A stretch of 37,987 nt of DNA from Rhodocyclales bacterium RIFCSPLOWO2_02_FULL_63_24 (GTDB lineage Bacteria; Pseudomonadota; Gammaproteobacteria; Burkholderiales; Rhodocyclaceae), in NCBI GenBank assembly GCA_001828935.1, contig MHZX01000136.1, positions 1-37,987 of the forward strand, given 5' to 3'. Shown one piece after another: positions 34,682-37,987 of the stretch. The number at the start of each line of letters is the position of its first letter. Positions within the stretch are counted from its first letter, which is position 1. The notes beneath the pieces are model-generated. The model saw nothing but the letters and a program-made list of their open reading frames with translations, did not search any database and had not been told where the DNA came from. Made by a program: the position numbers and the translations under genes.

Positions 34682-35119
34682 ATGAGCAACAAGCCGAAGA
34701 TCAACAAGACCGAAGCCGAATGGCGCGCACTGCTTACGCCCGCGCAATACCATGTCGTCCGCGAGAAAGGCACGGAAAGAGCCTTCAGCGGGGAATACTG
34801 GGACTGCAAGGATCCCGGTACCTATCGCTGCATCGGCTGCGGCGAAGCCTTGTTCGCATCCGCGACGAAGTTCGATTCCGGCTGCGGCTGGCCCAGCTTC
34901 ACCGCGCCGATCGATGCCGAAAGCATCGCCGAAAATGACGACCGCAGTCATTTCATGCGCCGCACCGAGGTCGTCTGTAGCAAGTGCGGTGCCCACCTCG
35001 GACACGTCTTTCCCGACGGCCCGGCGCCGACTGGCCTGCGTTACTGCATAAATTCAGCGTCGCTGAATTTAGCCCCTGACGAGCCCCCCCACCCCCTTCC
35101 GCGGGAAGGGAGTAACTGA
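34682..35119 (+). CDS. msrB: Peptide methionine (R)-S-oxide reductase MsrB
   Basis: A 145-residue selenium-free MsrB that reduces methionine-R-sulfoxide in proteins. Zinc ligands are Cys50/Cys53 ([11 protein letters not shown]) and Cys99/Cys102 ([14 protein letters not shown]); the catalytic Cys122 is in [19 protein letters not shown] is conserved. The family normally ends soon after [10 protein letters not shown]. Here the frame continues with [17 protein letters not shown], the last dozen residues coming from the C-rich repeat at 35073-35140, so the tail looks like a repeat-derived extension. AGAGG precedes the ATG at 34682. Followed by yciB after 53 bases. Confidence 0.94.
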   Translation: MSNKPKINKTEAEWRALLTPAQYHVVREKGTERAFSGEYWDCKDPGTYRCIGCGEALFASATKFDSGCGWPSFTAPIDAESIAENDDRSHFMRRTEVVCSKCGAHLGHVFPDGPAPTGLRYCINSASLNLAPDEPPHPLPREGSN

Positions 35120-35140
35120 TTTGCTCGCTGCGCTCGATTG
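35073..35140 (+). repeat. C-rich palindromic repeat at the msrB 3' end
   Basis: TGACGAGCCCCCCCACCCCC, then a TTCCGCGGGAA hairpin (35098-35108), then GGGAGTAACTG and GCTCGCTGCGCTCG. Same order of elements as at 2321-2432. It supplies the last codons of msrB. Confidence 0.4.
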
Positions 35141-35172
35141 GCACCCGGCGTCCGCAGCTTATAATTCAGCCC

Positions 35173-35745
35173 ATGAAATTTCTCTTCGACCTGTTTCCCG
35201 TCATCCTCTTCTTCGCCGCCTTCAAGGTGTTCGGCATCTACATCGCCACCGGCGTGGTAATCGCCGCCACGGCGGCACAGATCGGCTGGGTCTGGCATCG
35301 CCACGGCAAGGTGGACACCATGCTCTGGGTCAGCCTGGCCTTGGTGGTGGTGTTCGGCGGCGCGACGCTGATCCTGCGCGACGAGACCTTCATCAAGTGG
35401 AAGCCGACCGTGCTCTACTGGCTGTTCGCCGCGACCTTGTTCGGCTCCGCCCGGTTTTTTGGCAAGAACCTGATCCGCGCCATGCTTGAGAAACAGGTGG
35501 AACTGCCCGAAACACTATGGAGCAGGCTCAATCTCGCCTGGATCGGCTTTTTCGCCATCATGGGAGTGGTCAATCTCTGGGTGGCGTTCAACTTCAGCAC
35601 CGATACCTGGGTCAGCTTCAAGCTTTTCGGCGGCATGGGCCTGATGCTGGTGTTCATCGTGATCCAGGGCATGGTGCTGGCCAAATACATTCCGGAAGAC
35701 AAACAGCAAACCGCTCCCCAACCGCCATCCCAAGGACAAAGTTAA
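35173..35745 (+). CDS. yciB: Inner membrane-spanning protein YciB (septation protein A)
   Basis: A 190-residue inner-membrane protein with about five helices. [27 protein letters not shown] at the start, [20 protein letters not shown] in the middle and a [34 protein letters not shown] end are YciB/IspZ signatures. It influences envelope integrity and division in enterobacteria. Together with yciI and bolA it forms a plus-strand operon (3-base gap, then a 4-base overlap), a conserved betaproteobacterial group. Confidence 0.95.
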   Translation: MKFLFDLFPVILFFAAFKVFGIYIATGVVIAATAAQIGWVWHRHGKVDTMLWVSLALVVVFGGATLILRDETFIKWKPTVLYWLFAATLFGSARFFGKNLIRAMLEKQVELPETLWSRLNLAWIGFFAIMGVVNLWVAFNFSTDTWVSFKLFGGMGLMLVFIVIQGMVLAKYIPEDKQQTAPQPPSQGQS

Positions 35746-35748
35746 CCC

Positions 35749-36054
35749 ATGCTTTATGCCATCGTCGGCGAAGACGTGCCGAACAGCCTGGAACAGCGTC
35801 TCGCCAGCCGTCCCGCCCATCTCGCCCGTCTGCTCGAACTGGAAGCTGCGGGGCGCATGGTGCTGGGCGGCCCGTTCCCCGCAATCGACAGCCCGGACCC
35901 GGGACCCGCCGGCTTTTCCGGCAGCCTGATCGTCGCCGAGTTCGACTCGCTCGCCGCCGCGCAGGCCTGGGCCGATGCCGACCCCTATGTCGCCGCCGGC
36001 GTGTATGACCGCGTCACGGTACGCCCCTTCCGCCAGGTTTTTCCGAAGTCATGA
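35749..36054 (+). CDS. YciI-family protein
   Basis: A 101-residue ferredoxin-like-fold protein. [40 protein letters not shown] carries the conserved R-x2-H motif; [33 protein letters not shown] ends it. YciI proteins are small dimers of uncertain function, related to chlorohydrolase- and EthD-like folds. It starts 3 bases after yciB and overlaps bolA by four bases. Confidence 0.92.
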   Translation: MLYAIVGEDVPNSLEQRLASRPAHLARLLELEAAGRMVLGGPFPAIDSPDPGPAGFSGSLIVAEFDSLAAAQAWADADPYVAAGVYDRVTVRPFRQVFPKS

Positions 36055-36314
36055 GCGTCATCGATGCCATGCGCGAGAAACTCGGCGTGCTCGATCCGGT
36101 CGCCGTCGAGATCATCGATGACTCGGCCAAGCATGCCGGCCATGCAGGCGCCCGCAGCGGCGGCGGCCATTACCGGCTGGCGATCGTCTCGCCGCGCTTC
36201 GCCGGTTGCAGGACAATGGAAAGACATCGCTTGGTGTATGATGCGCTCGGCCCGCTGATGAAGCGGGAAATTCACGCACTCAGCATTACCGCCAAAAGCC
36301 CGGACGAACACTGA
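36051..36314 (+). CDS. BolA-family protein
   Basis: An 87-residue BolA-fold protein. [34 protein letters not shown] and [27 protein letters not shown] are conserved, with the invariant His in RHRLVY. BolA proteins partner with monothiol glutaredoxins in iron-sulfur metabolism or act as regulators. The ATG overlaps the yciI stop by four bases (ATGA), and the gene ends the yciB-yciI-bolA group 52 bases before the parvulin gene. Confidence 0.93.
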   Translation: MSVIDAMREKLGVLDPVAVEIIDDSAKHAGHAGARSGGGHYRLAIVSPRFAGCRTMERHRLVYDALGPLMKREIHALSITAKSPDEH

Positions 36315-36366
36315 CAAGCCCCGCCAGACAAGCCTCGCCACACATCCAGACCATTCAGGAACCAAG

Positions 36367-37164
36367 ATGAATCGTACCCTCCGTCATGCACTCCTGCTCG
36401 CCTTCGCCGTATCGGTAAGCGCAGCGCCCGCCTTCGCCCAAAAGAAGGAATCCGCGACATTCGCCACCGTCAATGGCAAGGCCATCCCGAAGGTTCGCGC
36501 CGAAGCACTGATCGCGGGTCAAACCGCCCAGGGCCAACCCGACACGCCGGATCTGCGCAAGGCGGTGACGGAAGAACTGGTGCGCCGCGAAGTGCTGACG
36601 CAGGAATCGCTCAAGAAGGGCTTCGACAAGAAACCCGAGGTTCAAGGCCAGATGGATCTTGCCCGTCAGGGCGTGCTGATCGGCGCCTATCTCAACGACT
36701 ACGTGCGGACCCATCCGGTCACCGAGGACCAGATCAAGAAGGAATACGACGAAATCAAGGCCAAGCTCGGCAACAAGGAATACAAGGCCCGCCACATCCT
36801 GGTCGAAAAGGAAGACGAAGCCAAGGCGATCATCGAGAAGCTGAAGAAGGGCGAAAAACTTGAAGCCCTGGCCAAGGACTCCAAGGATCCCGGCTCCAAG
36901 GAGCGCGGCGGCGATCTCGGCTGGGCCAATCCCGCCTCCTTCGTCAAACCCTTCTCCGACGCCATGACCAAGCTGGAAAAAGGCAAGTTCACCGAAACCC
37001 CGGTGAAGAGCGACTTCGGCTGGCACGTGATCCAGCTCGAAGACACGCGCGAACTCAAGCTGCCGGGCATGGACGAAGCCAAGGGCCAGATCGGCCAGCA
37101 ACTGACGCAGCGCATGGTGCAGAAACACATCGACGACTTGCGCGCGAAGGCCAAGGTGGAGTAA
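36367..37164 (+). CDS. Periplasmic peptidylprolyl isomerase, parvulin type
   Basis: A 265-residue exported chaperone-isomerase. The signal peptide is MNRTLRHALLLAFAVSVSAA with cleavage after AFA; an N-terminal helical part follows (about 25-130), then a parvulin domain at about 135-235 (KARHILVEKEDEAKAIIEKL, DLGWANPASFVKPFSDAM, TETPVKSDFGWHVIQLED). It assists folding of outer-membrane and periplasmic proteins, like PpiC/SurA-type enzymes. The ATG at 36367 is preceded by AGGA. It follows the yciB-yciI-bolA group in the same direction. Confidence 0.93.
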   Translation: MNRTLRHALLLAFAVSVSAAPAFAQKKESATFATVNGKAIPKVRAEALIAGQTAQGQPDTPDLRKAVTEELVRREVLTQESLKKGFDKKPEVQGQMDLARQGVLIGAYLNDYVRTHPVTEDQIKKEYDEIKAKLGNKEYKARHILVEKEDEAKAIIEKLKKGEKLEALAKDSKDPGSKERGGDLGWANPASFVKPFSDAMTKLEKGKFTETPVKSDFGWHVIQLEDTRELKLPGMDEAKGQIGQQLTQRMVQKHIDDLRAKAKVE

Positions 37165-37218
37165 TCCACGAGCCATGAACCGCAATAACCCGGCAACGCA
37201 CTACACTGGAAAACGCTC

Positions 37219-37887
37219 ATGAAAATCAAAACCGTCATCGCCGCCTGCCTGATTGGACTCACGGCCGTGCCGCTCGTAGCCCAAGCCCAGCAGGCCGGCA
37301 ACCAACAGCAGCAGGCACTGCCTCCCGCCTTGCTGGCCGCCATCGCGTCAGGCAATGCTGCAGCGGTTGAACGGGCGATTGCCGCCTTGGCAGCGGGAAA
37401 TCCGGTTCGGGCGGCACTACTGGCGGCGCAAACCATGGCTGCTGCAGAGCGAATGATTGCGACCAACCCTGCTGCTGCTGCCGCGGTCGCTAACGCGGCG
37501 ATGCGTGTCGCCCAGTCGCCCGCAGTGCAGAGCGCCGCTTCTGCCCAGGTGGCCACCATGTTGTCAGCAGCCTCACGAATCATGGTTGCGCCGGCGGTCA
37601 TCGCCGCTGCACCCTCTGTCGTCGCCAGCTTGGCAGCGACAACCGTAGCGGTCGCATCAACACCGACAATGGTTGCCGCTGCACCAACCGTATCCGCAGC
37701 AGTGGCTACAGCGGCTACCTCCGTTGCTACCAATCCGATCGTTGTGGCCGCCGCGCCCCAAGCAAGCAGTGCGCTCGCCCAGTCGGTTACCACCCTCACC
37801 GCGGCCGTCGAAACGCAAACCTCGACTACGCAAATCACGACTACCACCACAACTACGCAAACGCAGACTTCGAACAGTCCTTCCTGA
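37219..37887 (+). CDS. Secreted Ala/Val/Thr-rich low-complexity protein, unknown
   Basis: A 222-residue protein with a clear signal peptide (MKIKTVIAACLIGLTAVPLV, cleavage after AQA). The mature part is alanine-rich (AAIASGNAAAVERAIAALAAG and similar helical stretches), then a Val/Ala/Pro segment in which AAAP recurs several times (about 125-180), and a polar Thr/Gln/Ser tail at about 195-222 with runs of threonine. I recognise no family. It could be a surface, matrix or nucleating repeat-like protein. A ribosome site GGAAAA precedes the ATG. Its stop is 12 bases from the end of a group II intron on the opposite strand. Confidence 0.6.
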   Translation: MKIKTVIAACLIGLTAVPLVAQAQQAGNQQQQALPPALLAAIASGNAAAVERAIAALAAGNPVRAALLAAQTMAAAERMIATNPAAAAAVANAAMRVAQSPAVQSAASAQVATMLSAASRIMVAPAVIAAAPSVVASLAATTVAVASTPTMVAAAPTVSAAVATAATSVATNPIVVAAAPQASSALAQSVTTLTAAVETQTSTTQITTTTTTTQTQTSNSPS

Positions 37888-37899
37888 GCATCGCATCGA

Positions 37900-37987
37900 A
37901 TCGGGTAGGAGGCGGGGTCACCCCCGCCGTCCTCCCACACCACCGGACGTGCGGTTCCGCATCCGGCGGTTCATTGAACACACTGGA
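37900..37987 (-). mobile_element. 3' end of a group II intron (domains V and VI)
   Basis: Read on the minus strand, 37972-37939 forms a domain V hairpin (ACCGCCGGA pairs with TCCGGTGGT around an inner GCGG/CCGC stem). It is followed by a domain VI hairpin: GGCGGGG (37928-37922 as plus CCCCGCC) pairs with CCCCGCC across GTGA, and below it AGGA/TCCT and GGG/CCC flank a single bulged A at 37906, the expected branch point. The intron ends in ..CCCGAT at 37900. The rest, including any maturase gene, lies beyond the window. Insertion site: just past the stop of the low-complexity gene. Confidence 0.75.

Noticed and set aside
35041..35063. Perfect inverted repeat AAATTCAGCG-T-CGCTGAATTT at the end of msrB as a possible terminator
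   Set aside because: It lies inside conserved codons for NSASLN, has no T-run after it, and the reading frame continues; likely a coincidence of codon choice.
36699..37943. A 414-codon minus-strand open frame across the parvulin and low-complexity genes
   Set aside because: It is antisense to two genes with signal peptides and ribosome sites, and its composition is an image of their codons; part also overlaps the group II intron end.

Overview
The window looks like a chromosomal segment of a GC-rich betaproteobacterium. The gene order (rpoE-rseA-rseB-rseC-degQ-glutaredoxin-lepA-lepB-rnc-era-recO-pdxJ-acpS-nagZ), the DUF4845 and DUF2863 proteins, and the plsX-fabHDG-acpP-fabF block are typical of Rhodocyclales-like lineages. 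That placement is inference from synteny and protein style, not from a database search. No tRNA, rRNA or CRISPR array was seen.

Layout. A small RelE/ParE-type toxin-antitoxin pair sits at the left edge (108-622). From 942 to 14071 the minus strand carries one long envelope-stress and housekeeping block, read from the right: rpoE, rseA, rseB, rseC, a DegQ/MucD-type protease, a glutaredoxin-like gene, lepA, lepB, a DUF4845 gene, rnc, era, recO, pdxJ, acpS and nagZ. Many neighbours overlap by 4 bases. A complete ISAs1-family insertion sequence (9592-10874) with a 10-bp target duplication splits the protease gene into two fragments. nadB is read divergently from rpoE. A ygfX-like gene and the fatty-acid block follow on the minus strand (fabF, acpP, fabG, fabD, fabH, plsX, rpmF, DUF177), with a strong intrinsic terminator between rpmF and plsX. 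On the plus strand are maf (yceF type), an RsmI-like methylase and egtD.

The most notable system is at 23798-28022: egtD beside a selD homologue, a glycosyltransferase and an EgtB-like enzyme. This matches the selenoneine pathway genes senC, senB and senA plus the hercynine-forming methyltransferase. As a set they could convert histidine, SAM, UDP-sugar and selenide into selenoneine. senA and senB are head to head and their start regions overlap.

The right part holds azlCD amino-acid export genes, an EamA transporter, a YkgJ cysteine-cluster protein, a Pit phosphate transporter with its DUF47 partner, a DUF2863 gene, dadA, msrB, yciB, yciI, bolA, a secreted parvulin and a low-complexity Ala/Val/Thr-rich secreted protein. 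The last ~90 bases are the 3' end (domains V and VI) of a group II intron in minus orientation that continues beyond the window.
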